DNA of 64,000 bases from Fusobacterium mortiferum (GTDB lineage: Bacteria; Fusobacteriota; Fusobacteriia; Fusobacteriales; Fusobacteriaceae), in contig NZ_JACSNP010000007.1 of NCBI RefSeq assembly GCF_016900045.1, positions 28,755 through 92,754 on the forward strand, in the 5' to 3' direction. Each line of letters opens with the position of its first letter. Within the stretch, counting starts at the first letter, position 1. Made by a program: the position numbers and the translations under genes. Below, piece after piece: positions 19,038 to 27,499 of this stretch. Below the pieces are notes generated by a model. It was not told where the DNA came from and searched no databases. It saw only the letters and a program-made list of their open reading frames with translations.

Positions 19038-19976
19038 TTAATCTTTATCTTTAGAGTATTGTACTTTTTTAGCAGCTATATCCTCAGGTTTATGATGAGT
19101 GATAAATTTAATATGGTCAACATAGATATTTTGAATATCTTCATTTTGTCCAAGTCCCATCATAATAATTTTTGATACAGTAAATCCAGCTTTTTGTAAG
19201 TCTTCATTCCAATCTCCAGCTATATCATTTTGAGCATGATCTCCAGCTACAAACATAAAAGGCATAAGAATTACATCAGTAACCCCTCTATCTTTTAATT
19301 TTTTAACTACGTTATCAAATTCAGGATATCCCTCAACTGTACCTACAGCATAATTTTCATATCCTTCAGCTGAAAATACATAGTCCATCATAGCGTAGGC
19401 TGAACCTCCATAGTGGTGAGTACCATGTCCAACTAAAACAACTCCTTGATTTTTCTTTAAAGGTCCAATCTTTTTAGCTATAGCTTTAGCAACTTTCTCA
19501 TAATCATGAGCTTCTGTTAAAAGAGGAGCCCCTAATCTAATATCTTTAAAAGAGTTTGAATAAGAAGTTACTTCATTTTTTAAATTTTCACTTTCAATAC
19601 CATTCATAACATTAGTTCCTTGTACTAATATGTGTGTATAGCCTTGAGCTTTTAATTCATCAAGTACTTCTTGAGGATTTAGTTTTACGATTCCTCTCTC
19701 TTTTAATCTTTTCATAATAATTCTTGAAGTATAAGCTTCTCTAACATCTACATTTTTAAATTCTTTTTGTACTTTCTCATTAATTCTATCAATGGTAAGA
19801 GCTCTAGTATCATCAAAGGTAGTACCAAAATGTACCATTAAAATAGCAGCCTTATCATCCTTTGTCATTCCGTTAAAAAAATCTTTGTCCACAAATCCTC
19901 CCTCTGAATGAGCCAATGAGATAGTTCCATTGACTAAAAGCATTGAACTTAAAAATAGTTTTGTAATTGTTCTCAT
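19038..19976 (-). CDS. cbiK: Exported sirohydrochlorin cobaltochelatase (CbiK family)
   Basis: A 312-residue class II chelatase of the CbiK family, which inserts Co2+ (or Fe2+) into sirohydrochlorin or related tetrapyrroles. The core shows AILMVHFGTTFDDTR, GHGTHHYGG and a C-terminal metal-site MPFMFVAGDHAQNDI; His residues here are the known metal ligands. Unlike cytosolic CbiK it starts with a clear signal peptide (about residues 1-23, LFLSSMLLVNGTISLAHS), so it should act in the periplasm, as known for CbiK-P of Desulfovibrio. A cobalamin riboswitch lies upstream and a metal-chelate ABC importer is divergently encoded. It may capture or metallate scavenged tetrapyrroles. Confidence 0.88.
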   Translation of the reverse strand: MRTITKLFLSSMLLVNGTISLAHSEGGFVDKDFFNGMTKDDKAAILMVHFGTTFDDTRALTIDRINEKVQKEFKNVDVREAYTSRIIMKRLKERGIVKLNPQEVLDELKAQGYTHILVQGTNVMNGIESENLKNEVTSYSNSFKDIRLGAPLLTEAHDYEKVAKAIAKKIGPLKKNQGVVLVGHGTHHYGGSAYAMMDYVFSAEGYENYAVGTVEGYPEFDNVVKKLKDRGVTDVILMPFMFVAGDHAQNDIAGDWNEDLQKAGFTVSKIIMMGLGQNEDIQNIYVDHIKFITHHKPEDIAAKKVQYSKDKD

Positions 19977-20091
19977 AAAAGTCCTCCTAATTATAAATTT
20001 TTGAGATATAAAATCTCAATATTCTAGGTGACAGATATAGACTCTCATAGAGTAAATATCTTTGTCCTCGCAAGATATTTAAAATAATGTA

Positions 20092-20239
20092 CAGAGGCTG
20101 GTCTCCTGACTTAGCTTCAACTTACTAGATAGCCTTCCCAACATAGTCAGTGGCGTATATATCTTTCATCAGCAACACAGTGGCGGGACCGTGGAGGAAT
20201 AGACCTCTCTTCCCAATTAATCTATAAAAGAACCTCTAA
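20092..20239 (-). ncRNA. Cobalamin riboswitch
   Basis: On the minus strand the region reads GGGAAGAGAGGT, then CCCGCCACTGT, GCCACTG, GGGAAGG and the B12-box-like GTCAGGAGACCAGCC, the conserved order of the class I cobalamin aptamer. AGAGG/CCTCT ends can form P1. A 9-bp hairpin (20054-20080) and other small hairpins lie between it and the cbiK RBS, with no T-tract, so control may be translational. Confidence 0.88.
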
Positions 20240-20258
20240 CATAATTTCATACACTATC

Positions 20259-20287
20259 AATATACTATCTTTGTTTTAAAAAGTCAA
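20259..20287 (-). promoter_or_regulatory. Promoter of the cobalamin riboswitch-cbiK transcript
   Basis: Minus-strand TTGACT (20282-20287), 17-bp spacer and TATATT (20259-20264), immediately upstream of the aptamer. Confidence 0.7.
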
Positions 20288-20370
20288 TGATTTGAGAGTA
20301 AAAAAATATGATTATATAAAAAGAATATATTTTATCAAATTTTAATAAAAAAAAGTAATATTAATTTTAA

Positions 20371-20399
20371 TTGACAAAGAGTGGATAAAATAATAGAAT
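20371..20399 (+). promoter_or_regulatory. Promoter of the metal-chelate ABC operon
   Basis: TTGACA (20371-20376), 17-bp spacer and TAGAAT (20394-20399), about 30 bp before the binding-protein ATG. Confidence 0.7.
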
Positions 20400-20428
20400 T
20401 TAGATATTAAATTTGGAAGGAGAGAGAT

Positions 20429-21322
20429 ATGAAAAAGTTTAAAATTTTAAGTTTATTTATATTCTTAGCTTTACAAGTTTTGGGAGAGGAATTTTATATA
20501 AAACAGAGAGATGAGGAGTTAAGATTAAACTATATTCCACATAATATAGTTACAGATTCAGCAATTATATCAAGATTTTTTGATGCTTTAGAGATAGATT
20601 TAGTAGGGGTTCCTAATTCGACTACAAAAATACCTGAAAGGTATAAAGAGGTGGAAAGAATAGGGAGAGCTGGGATGCCAGATTTAGAAAAAGTAAAAGC
20701 TTTAAATACAGATTTAGTTATAGCTACTTTTTTTTCTAAACCGACTATTAAAGCAAAATATGACATGTTAAATATTCCAAGTTTCTATATTGATGTAGAA
20801 ACATATGGAGACTCTAAAGAAGCTGTAGAAATTTTAGGGGTGGCCTTCAATAGAAGAGAAAAAGCTCAAGAGATTTTAAGGGATTGGGAGAAAAGAGAAG
20901 AGGTTTTAAAAGAAAAATTAAGAAATAAAAAAGGGAAAAAAATAGCTATTATATATGGGAATGGAGAGAGTTTTTTTATGACAGGAAAACAACACTTTTT
21001 AGAAGAGTTAATTGAGAAGATAGGATGTGAAAATGTTGTTACCTCTTTGGATAAAAAAGCTACGGAAAAGAAGTCTGTACCCTTTAGCCTAGAGCAATTA
21101 GTGATATTAAATCCAGATGTAATATTGATTATGCCAAGTAGCAAAACAAAAAATGGAGAGGTTTTTAAAGAAAGTTTTAAAAATAACTCTATTTGGGAAT
21201 TGACAACAGCTTATAAAAATAAAGATATTCATATAATAGATCCTACACTTTTCAGAATGAGTGCAGGAGTCAATTCAATAGATGCTTTAGAGGAGCTGTA
21301 TAAATATGTTTATGAAGAGTAA
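20429..21322 (+). CDS. Periplasmic binding protein of metal-chelate (heme/B12/siderophore) ABC importer
   Basis: A 297-residue class III solute-binding protein. A signal peptide (about residues 1-19) ends without a lipobox Cys, so it is probably a soluble periplasmic protein. Family hallmarks include the RIGRAGMPDLEKVKALNTDL stretch and later LEQLVILNPDVILIM, shared by FepB/BtuF/HmuT-type proteins. It heads a three-gene operon with permease and ATPase. Its position next to B12-regulated cbiK suggests a tetrapyrrole or cobalt-chelate substrate, but iron-siderophore or heme is equally compatible by sequence. Confidence 0.85.
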   Translation: MKKFKILSLFIFLALQVLGEEFYIKQRDEELRLNYIPHNIVTDSAIISRFFDALEIDLVGVPNSTTKIPERYKEVERIGRAGMPDLEKVKALNTDLVIATFFSKPTIKAKYDMLNIPSFYIDVETYGDSKEAVEILGVAFNRREKAQEILRDWEKREEVLKEKLRNKKGKKIAIIYGNGESFFMTGKQHFLEELIEKIGCENVVTSLDKKATEKKSVPFSLEQLVILNPDVILIMPSSKTKNGEVFKESFKNNSIWELTTAYKNKDIHIIDPTLFRMSAGVNSIDALEELYKYVYEE

Positions 21323-22295
21323 AAAAATTTTAATTATTTTTATATCTCTAATATTTCTTATATTAATTGCACTTTTTTCTATTAGATTTGGGAGTGTAAA
21401 CTTTCCATTTAATGATATTATAAAAGCACTTTTTATAAAAAGTGAAGAAAATAAAATAATTTCATCTATTTTATGGGATATTCGTATTCCGAGAATTCTT
21501 ATAGCTCTTATGGTTGGAGCTAATCTTTCATTAGCGGGAGTTCTTTTACAAGCTGTGATGAAAAATCCACTTGCTGATCCAGGACTTACTGGAGTATCTG
21601 CTGGGTCTAGTGTATCAGCTTTGATTGTGATGATACTATATCCAAGTGCTATATTATTTATGAATTTGACGGCTTTTATTGGAGGAGCTCTTGCTTGTGC
21701 TTTAGTCTTTCTTTTAGCTTGGAAGAGAGGGCTAAAACCTTTGAGAGTAATTTTAGCAGGTGTAGCTGTTAATTCTTTATTGGGAAGTATAACAGGATTA
21801 ATGTTTATTTTATTTAGTGATGAGATACAAGGGGTTTTATCTTGGTTGAATGGAAGCTTAAATGGAAAAAATTGGGGACATGTCTATGGAATATTACCAT
21901 ATACTATATTGGGTTTGATAGGTTCTATAACCTTGGTAAGAGATGCAAATATTTTACAATTAGGTGATAATTTTGCTTTAAATTTAGGATTGAATATACC
22001 AAGGAAGAGATTGAAGCTCTGTATCTTTGCTTGTTTTCTTACTGGAATATCAGTAGCTAATGTTGGGCTAATAGGTTTTATAGGTTTAGTAGTTCCACAT
22101 ATGGCAAGAATGATAATAGGTTCAGATCACTTTTATTTAATACCATTTTCAGCTATTTTAGGAGCAATTGTATTGGTACTAGCAGATACTATTTCAAGAA
22201 CTCTCTTTTCTCCTATCGAGATACCAGCTGGAATTGTTATGGCTGTAATAGGAGTACCTTTTTTCCTATATTTACTTAGAAAGACAGGTGATTAA
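21306..22295 (+). CDS. FecCD/BtuC-type ABC permease
   Basis: A 329-residue permease with about ten membrane helices, typical of the FecCD/BtuC family. Diagnostic stretches are WDIRIPRILIALMVGANLSL near the N-terminus and GLIGFIGLVVPHMARMIIGS near residue 260, the coupling-helix region. It overlaps the end of the binding-protein gene by 17 bp and ends just before the ATPase gene, indicating translational coupling. ATG 21306 is used, with AGGAG about ten bases upstream. Confidence 0.92.
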   Translation: MFMKSKKILIIFISLIFLILIALFSIRFGSVNFPFNDIIKALFIKSEENKIISSILWDIRIPRILIALMVGANLSLAGVLLQAVMKNPLADPGLTGVSAGSSVSALIVMILYPSAILFMNLTAFIGGALACALVFLLAWKRGLKPLRVILAGVAVNSLLGSITGLMFILFSDEIQGVLSWLNGSLNGKNWGHVYGILPYTILGLIGSITLVRDANILQLGDNFALNLGLNIPRKRLKLCIFACFLTGISVANVGLIGFIGLVVPHMARMIIGSDHFYLIPFSAILGAIVLVLADTISRTLFSPIEIPAGIVMAVIGVPFFLYLLRKTGD

Positions 22296-22296
22296 T

Positions 22297-23067
22297 ATGA
22301 TAACTGGGAAAAATATTGTAATAGGTTATGAAAAAAATATAATTATTAATGATTTGGATATAGAGATAAAAAAGGGAGAGATTTTTACAATTTTAGGAAC
22401 TAATGGTTGTGGAAAATCAACACTTCTTAAAGCAATTTCTAAGGTAATACCATATAAAGATGGGATAATAACTCTAGAAAATGAGATAATATATGATATA
22501 AATAGTAAGGAATTTGCTAAAAAATTAGCCTTTGTTTCACAAAATAATGAGATACCAGAGGATATTAATGTAGAAGATTTCATAAAATATGGAAGAACTC
22601 CACATAAGAGGTGGTATGAAATTTTGAATAAAGAGGATAGAGAGATAGTTGAGTGGGCTATGAAAATATGTAAAATAGAGAAGTTTGCTAAAAGAAAGGT
22701 GATGAGCTTGTCTGGAGGAGAGAGACAAAAAGTTTGGATTGCCATGGTGTTAGCACAGAAAACATCAGTTCTTCTCTTAGATGAACCAACCACATATTTG
22801 GATATCTGTCATCAATATGAGATAATGGAATTAATAAGAAAGTTAAATAAAAAATTAGGTATAACTATTGTAATGGTACTTCATGATCTCAATCAAGCTT
22901 CACAATATAGTGATAGAGTTTTAGTATTAAGAGATGGAAAAAAATATATAGAGGGAGAGGTAAAAAGAGTATTAACGAAGGAGTTAGTAAGAGAGATATA
23001 TAGAGTAGAGTCAGAAGTAGAATATTATAATGGAGTGCCATATTTTAAATTAAGAGGGCTAGCTTAG
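22297..23067 (+). CDS. FecE/BtuD-type ABC transporter ATPase
   Basis: A 256-residue cytoplasmic ATPase. Walker A GTNGCGKST (about residues 36-44), signature LSGGERQK, Walker B VLLLDEPTT and switch His in VMVLHDLNQ are intact. It energises the binding protein and permease encoded upstream. ATG 22297 is preferred over the upstream GTG at 22288 because AGGTGA sits six bases before it. A weak terminator overlaps its stop codon, closing the operon. Confidence 0.92.
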   Translation: MITGKNIVIGYEKNIIINDLDIEIKKGEIFTILGTNGCGKSTLLKAISKVIPYKDGIITLENEIIYDINSKEFAKKLAFVSQNNEIPEDINVEDFIKYGRTPHKRWYEILNKEDREIVEWAMKICKIEKFAKRKVMSLSGGERQKVWIAMVLAQKTSVLLLDEPTTYLDICHQYEIMELIRKLNKKLGITIVMVLHDLNQASQYSDRVLVLRDGKKYIEGEVKRVLTKELVREIYRVESEVEYYNGVPYFKLRGLA

Positions 23068-23080
23068 CTTCTCTTTTTTT
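23052..23080 (+). terminator. Terminator of the metal-chelate ABC operon
   Basis: Imperfect stem AAGAG...GCTA with TAGC...CTCTT followed by T residues to 23080. It includes the ATPase stop codon. Confidence 0.6.
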
Positions 23081-23091
23081 AATTTAATTTT

Positions 23092-23129
23092 AATGAATAA
23101 ATGATATAATAATGAATAAATGATATAAT
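23092..23129. repeat. Perfect 19-bp tandem duplication containing -10 elements
   Basis: The unit AATGAATAAATGATATAAT occurs twice head to tail (23092-23110 and 23111-23129). Each copy ends in TGATATAAT, a potential extended -10, immediately upstream of the response-regulator gene. Confidence 0.9.
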
Positions 23130-23155
23130 ATAGTAAAGTTAAAAGAGGTAAGAAA

Positions 23156-23833
23156 ATGAGAGTATTAGTAGTAGAAGATGAAAGAGATCTCAATAGAATA
23201 ATATGTAAAAAGTTAAAGATAGAGGGATACAGTGTGGATTCTTGTTATGATGGAGAGGAGGCACTTATATATATAAATGGAGCTAATTATGATATTATTT
23301 TAATGGATATAATGATGCCCAAACTAAATGGATATGAAGTTTTAGAAAGAATGAGAAAAGAGAGAAATTCTACACCTGTTCTTTTCTTAACTGCTAAAGA
23401 TACTATTGAAGATAGAGTAAAGGGACTTGATTTAGGTGCTGATGATTACATAGTGAAACCCTTTCATTTTGATGAACTAATGGCAAGAATAAGAGTATTG
23501 ATTAGAAGAAATCACGGGGCAATAAATAATGAGTTGAAAGTTGCCGATTTAGTTATGGATTGTGCTACTAGAGTAGTAAAAAGGGGAGATAAGGAGATAG
23601 AACTATCTGCTAAAGAGTTTGCAATACTTGAGTATATGATGCAAAATAAGGGAGTAGTATTGAGTAGGGAGAAGCTAGAAGAGCATATTTGGAATTATGA
23701 TTATCAGGGAGCTTCTAATATGATAGATGTATATATCCGTTATCTCCGTATAAAACTAGATAATGATTTTGAACCAAAACTTATACATACAGTGAGAGGG
23801 GTAGGTTATGTTTTAAAGGAAAAGGGAGAATAA
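23156..23833 (+). CDS. OmpR-family response regulator
   Basis: A 225-residue two-component regulator. The receiver domain (residues 1-115) has acidic residues in VVEDERD, phospho-acceptor Asp51 in LMDIMMP, and the K of DDYIVKPF. A winged-helix DNA-binding domain (about residues 127-222) contains the IDVYIRYLRIKLD recognition region. It is followed three bases later by a histidine kinase, its obvious partner. The promoter region is unusual in carrying a 19-bp tandem repeat. The regulated genes are unknown; the neighbouring metal ATPase is a candidate. Confidence 0.94.
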   Translation: MRVLVVEDERDLNRIICKKLKIEGYSVDSCYDGEEALIYINGANYDIILMDIMMPKLNGYEVLERMRKERNSTPVLFLTAKDTIEDRVKGLDLGADDYIVKPFHFDELMARIRVLIRRNHGAINNELKVADLVMDCATRVVKRGDKEIELSAKEFAILEYMMQNKGVVLSREKLEEHIWNYDYQGASNMIDVYIRYLRIKLDNDFEPKLIHTVRGVGYVLKEKGE

Positions 23834-23836
23834 ATT

Positions 23837-25189
23837 ATGAATTTTTATAATATTAAATTTAGAATAACTCTTTGGTACACTGTATTTATGATTACATTAG
23901 TTGGAGGAATATTAGGGATTCTAGTTGAATTTACAGATACTACACTACTTAGTAATCAAAAAAATAAACTTGTAGAAGTAGTTGAAGATATATCAGAAGA
24001 TGTAAAAGAGGAAGATGATTTTGATTATTTTGATGATGGAATATATATTATGATTTATAATGGAAGTGGTAAATATTTAACTGGAAGTATACCATTAGAA
24101 TTTCCTATAAGTTTTCAATTAAAGGCTGGACAGGTACAAGAATTAAAAGAGGGAGATAGAGGATTTTATATTTATGATAAAAAAGTAGTTACAGATAATG
24201 GAGAAACTCTATGGATACGTGGTATTTTTTCAGATGTAGAACTTAACAAATTGACCTTAATAATTATCAAAGGGGCTTTTCTAGTTCTACCTCTTCTTGT
24301 AACAATATCACTATTTATAGGATATTTTATAACCAAGAGAGCTTTTTTACCGGTAAAAAAAATTCAGGAAACAGCTCAGAATATAACACAAAGTAATGAA
24401 CCATCTCTAAGAATAGGAGTACCAGAGGGAAAAGATGAAATATCAAAATTAGCAAATACAATAGATGTTATGTTAGAAAGATTAGATAATAGTTTTCAAA
24501 AAGAGAAACAATTTACCTCTGATGCTTCCCATGAGCTAAGAACACCAGTTAGTGTCATTTTAGCAGAGAGTGAATATATATTGCAACATGGAGAAACTCT
24601 TGAAGAAGCTAAAGAATCTATGGAGATTATAAATAGACAAGCTGAAAAGATATCGGCTTTAATCAATCAACTTCTACTTTTTAGTAGAGCTGAAAGAGGA
24701 GCGTTGAAATTGAAGTTGGAAAAAGTTAATATTCCTGAAGTTATAGAGGAATTAAAAAATGATAATATTTTAGAAGCAGAGAAGAAAGATATAACTATTT
24801 CATATATAGATAAATTAGTGAGAAAAAGTTTTGATATAGATAAGCTTATGTTTATAAGAGCTATTCAAAATACTCTTCAAAATGGGATTACTTATGGAAA
24901 AGTTGGAGGAAAAATAGAGATAGAAACTTTTGAAGAGAGTGAGTATTTTGCTGTAAAGATAAAAGATGATGGGATAGGTATAGCAAAGGAAAATCTTGAA
25001 AAAATTTGGAATAGATTTTTTCAAGTTGATGAGGCAAGAAGTTCAAAAGGAATGGGTTTAGGACTTTCTATGGTGAAACTTATAGTTGAAAAGCATAAGG
25101 GATATGTAAAGGTAGATAGTGAGCTAGGAGTAGGAACTTTATTTATATTATATTTTAATAAAAATTTAAGGGAAAGTTACAAGTTTTAA
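23837..25189 (+). CDS. Two-component sensor histidine kinase
   Basis: A 450-residue membrane kinase with one helix near residues 12-32, a short acidic extracytoplasmic loop of about 110 residues, and a second helix near 143-166. HAMP follows, then the HisKA domain with His232 in DASHELRTP. The HATPase domain carries the N, G1 (DDGIGIA) and G2 (GMGLGLSMVK) boxes. It resembles ArlS/CusS-like kinases. The acidic sensor loop (VKEEDDFDYFDDG) could bind cations, which would fit the metal-transport neighbours, but this is inference. A strong hairpin ends the operon. Confidence 0.92.
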   Translation: MNFYNIKFRITLWYTVFMITLVGGILGILVEFTDTTLLSNQKNKLVEVVEDISEDVKEEDDFDYFDDGIYIMIYNGSGKYLTGSIPLEFPISFQLKAGQVQELKEGDRGFYIYDKKVVTDNGETLWIRGIFSDVELNKLTLIIIKGAFLVLPLLVTISLFIGYFITKRAFLPVKKIQETAQNITQSNEPSLRIGVPEGKDEISKLANTIDVMLERLDNSFQKEKQFTSDASHELRTPVSVILAESEYILQHGETLEEAKESMEIINRQAEKISALINQLLLFSRAERGALKLKLEKVNIPEVIEELKNDNILEAEKKDITISYIDKLVRKSFDIDKLMFIRAIQNTLQNGITYGKVGGKIEIETFEESEYFAVKIKDDGIGIAKENLEKIWNRFFQVDEARSSKGMGLGLSMVKLIVEKHKGYVKVDSELGVGTLFILYFNKNLRESYKF

Positions 25190-25209
25190 ATTTGTAACTC
25201 TCCCTTAAA
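25165..25209. terminator. Bidirectional terminator between kinase and P-ATPase genes
   Basis: An 18-bp stem with a single mismatch (25165-25182 with 25191-25208), flanked by A/T tracts on both sides and overlapping the kinase stop. Confidence 0.85.
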
Positions 25210-25214
25210 AATTA

Positions 25215-27344
25215 CTATTTATTCCATTTTTTTACTCCCCAAGAAGCATTGATAACAGCAAGAAGAGATACTCCAACATCAGAGAATATAGCCATCCACA
25301 TATTAGCTATTCCAAATACCCCTAAAATCATAACAAGAATTTTTATTCCAAGAGCAAAAACAATATTTTGAATAACAACTTTTTTATTCAGTTTAGCAAT
25401 TTTTAGAAGCTCTATAATTTTAGAAGGTTCATCTTTCATAATTATCACATCTGCAGATTCAACAGCTATATCACTACCAGTTCCTCCCATTGCAATTCCT
25501 ATATCTGCTAAAGAAAGAACAGGGGCATCATTTATTCCATCACCAACAAACACTACTTTTTTGTCAGATAATTTCATTATATCTTGAAGCTTTTCTACCT
25601 TATTTTGAGGTAGAAGATGAGTAAAGATATTCTTAGATGGAATACCTAAGTTTTTACCAACTACCTCTCCAATAGTTTTACTATCACCAGTTAGCATATA
25701 GCTATCAATTCCAAACTCTTTTAATTTTTTAATAGTTAATAGAGAATCCTCTTTTATCTCATCAGAGATATAAATATATCCTAAAAATTCACCATTTTTA
25801 GCTGTATAGATAACAGTTCCAGCATACTCTTTTTCCACTGCCACTATATTATACTCTTGCATAAGTTTATAATTCCCAACTAAAATTTCATTTCCTTTAT
25901 AGTAAGTAACAACTCCAAATCCACTTAGTTCTTTATAACCTTCAAGGTACCCTTCATCTATCTCATCATTAAGTTGTGAAAGAATAGCCTTTCCAATGGG
26001 ATGTGTAGAGTAAAGTTCACCTATTTGAGCAGTTTTAAGTAGCTCTTCTTTATCACAATTTATAGCTTCTATTGAATCTATTTTAAATTTTCCCTTTGTT
26101 AATGTACCTGTTTTATCAAATACAACTGTTCCAACATTTGTAAGAGTTTCTAAGTAGTTTCCACCCTTTATCAGTATTCCTTGTTTAGAGGCTATTCCAA
26201 TACTACTAAAGAAAGTAAGTGGTACAGAGATAACCAAAGCACAAGGGCAAGATATAACCAAGAATATAAGGGCTCTTCCAAACCATAAATTAAAGTTTCC
26301 AAATATAAGTGGAAATATAAGTCCAACAATAAGGGCAGAGATTACAACAATAGGAGTGTAATATCTAGCAAATTTAGTAATAAACTTTTCAGATTCAGCT
26401 TTTTTATTACTAGCATTTTCAACCATCTCTATGATTTTACTAATAGTGGAATCAGAAAAAAGTTTTGTAACTTTTATCTCTAAAGTTCCATTTCCATTAA
26501 GACTTCCACTTAAGACCTCACTATTAACCCCTACTTCTATTGGTAAAGATTCTCCAGTAAGTGTAGAAGTATTAAGAGTAGATTCCCCTTTTATGATTAC
26601 TCCATCAACTGGAACTTTCTCTCCAGCCTTGACTACTATTGTATCTCCTTTTTTTAATTTTTTAGGAGAGATAGTAAGTAGCTCCCCATTATTAGTTTTT
26701 ATATTCGCATATTCAGGTCTTATATCTAAAAGTTTTTCAATTGATTTTCTGGAATTAGAAACAGCTTTATCTTGGAAATACTCTCCCACTTTATAAAATA
26801 GCATAACTCCTACAGCCTCTGTACTTTCATTCAGATAAAAAGCTCCAAAAGTAGCTATTGTCATGAGGAAATTTTCATCCATAAAGTTACCTTTGCTAAT
26901 ATTTTTAAAAGATTTGAGAACAACGTCCCAACCTAAGATAACATAAGCTATTAAAGATAAAATAAGTTTTAAATTATTAGAGAACTTGCCACTAAGAATA
27001 GTTCCAATAAAGAGAATACTTCCAATAATTATTGTGATTTTCTCAATTTTTTCTCTTTTCTCCTCAAGTTCTTTTTCTTGAAGTTTTCTTCTTCTTTTCT
27101 TTTCTTCATCAAACTCTTCAATTTTTAAAATTTTTGTCCCAGGTTCTATGGAATCAGCAAAGCTATTAATTTCATGTAAAAAAAGTTCCTCCTCAAAATT
27201 TTCGTTAGTTTCAAGAGTAAATCTTTTTTTATAAAGATCTAGGTTGGCATTTAGAATACCAGCCATTGTAGTAGCCTTATGTTGGATTTTACCAGCACAA
27301 CCAGCACAGTCTAAGTTTTTAACTTCATATTCTACTTTTCTCAT
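25215..27344 (-). CDS. Heavy-metal P1B-type ATPase (Zn/Cd/Pb type)
   Basis: A 709-residue metal exporter. An N-terminal HMA domain has LDCAGCAGK (CxxC-type metal site). The membrane metal motif is SCPCALVIS, the phosphorylation site DKTGT, the HP locus STHPIGKA, the actuator TGES, and the hinge GDGINDAPVLSLADIGIAMG. The TM8 segment with Asp-Val-Gly (AIFSDVGVSLLAVINASW) and absence of Cu-type MxxSS favour Zn2+/Cd2+/Pb2+ over Cu+. Charged KEEKRRRKLQEKELEEK-like residues connect HMA and membrane parts. Its promoter has TATACCCC repeats. ZntA/CadA is the nearest known type. Confidence 0.92.
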   Translation of the reverse strand: MRKVEYEVKNLDCAGCAGKIQHKATTMAGILNANLDLYKKRFTLETNENFEEELFLHEINSFADSIEPGTKILKIEEFDEEKKRRRKLQEKELEEKREKIEKITIIIGSILFIGTILSGKFSNNLKLILSLIAYVILGWDVVLKSFKNISKGNFMDENFLMTIATFGAFYLNESTEAVGVMLFYKVGEYFQDKAVSNSRKSIEKLLDIRPEYANIKTNNGELLTISPKKLKKGDTIVVKAGEKVPVDGVIIKGESTLNTSTLTGESLPIEVGVNSEVLSGSLNGNGTLEIKVTKLFSDSTISKIIEMVENASNKKAESEKFITKFARYYTPIVVISALIVGLIFPLIFGNFNLWFGRALIFLVISCPCALVISVPLTFFSSIGIASKQGILIKGGNYLETLTNVGTVVFDKTGTLTKGKFKIDSIEAINCDKEELLKTAQIGELYSTHPIGKAILSQLNDEIDEGYLEGYKELSGFGVVTYYKGNEILVGNYKLMQEYNIVAVEKEYAGTVIYTAKNGEFLGYIYISDEIKEDSLLTIKKLKEFGIDSYMLTGDSKTIGEVVGKNLGIPSKNIFTHLLPQNKVEKLQDIMKLSDKKVVFVGDGINDAPVLSLADIGIAMGGTGSDIAVESADVIIMKDEPSKIIELLKIAKLNKKVVIQNIVFALGIKILVMILGVFGIANMWMAIFSDVGVSLLAVINASWGVKKWNK

Positions 27345-27369
27345 TTTAATCTATCCTTTCTATATACTA

Positions 27370-27422
27370 TATACCCCTATACCCTATATATAAAATTTAA
27401 CATATTTGATTTTTATTGTCAA
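27370..27422 (-). promoter_or_regulatory. Promoter and TATACCCC repeats of the metal ATPase
   Basis: Minus-strand TTGACA (27417-27422), 17-bp spacer and TAAATT (27394-27399). Plus-strand direct repeats TATACCCC and TATACCC (27370-27384) lie around the predicted transcription start. C4/G4 tracts flanked by TA resemble half-sites of CsoR/RcnR-type metal repressors, so this may be an operator. The operator role is inference. Confidence 0.5.
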
Positions 27423-27499
27423 GAAATATTTAAAATAAAATAGACAACAACTATCCTCTATGTTAAGATATATAGAGAAAGGAAATTGAGGTGAAATTT

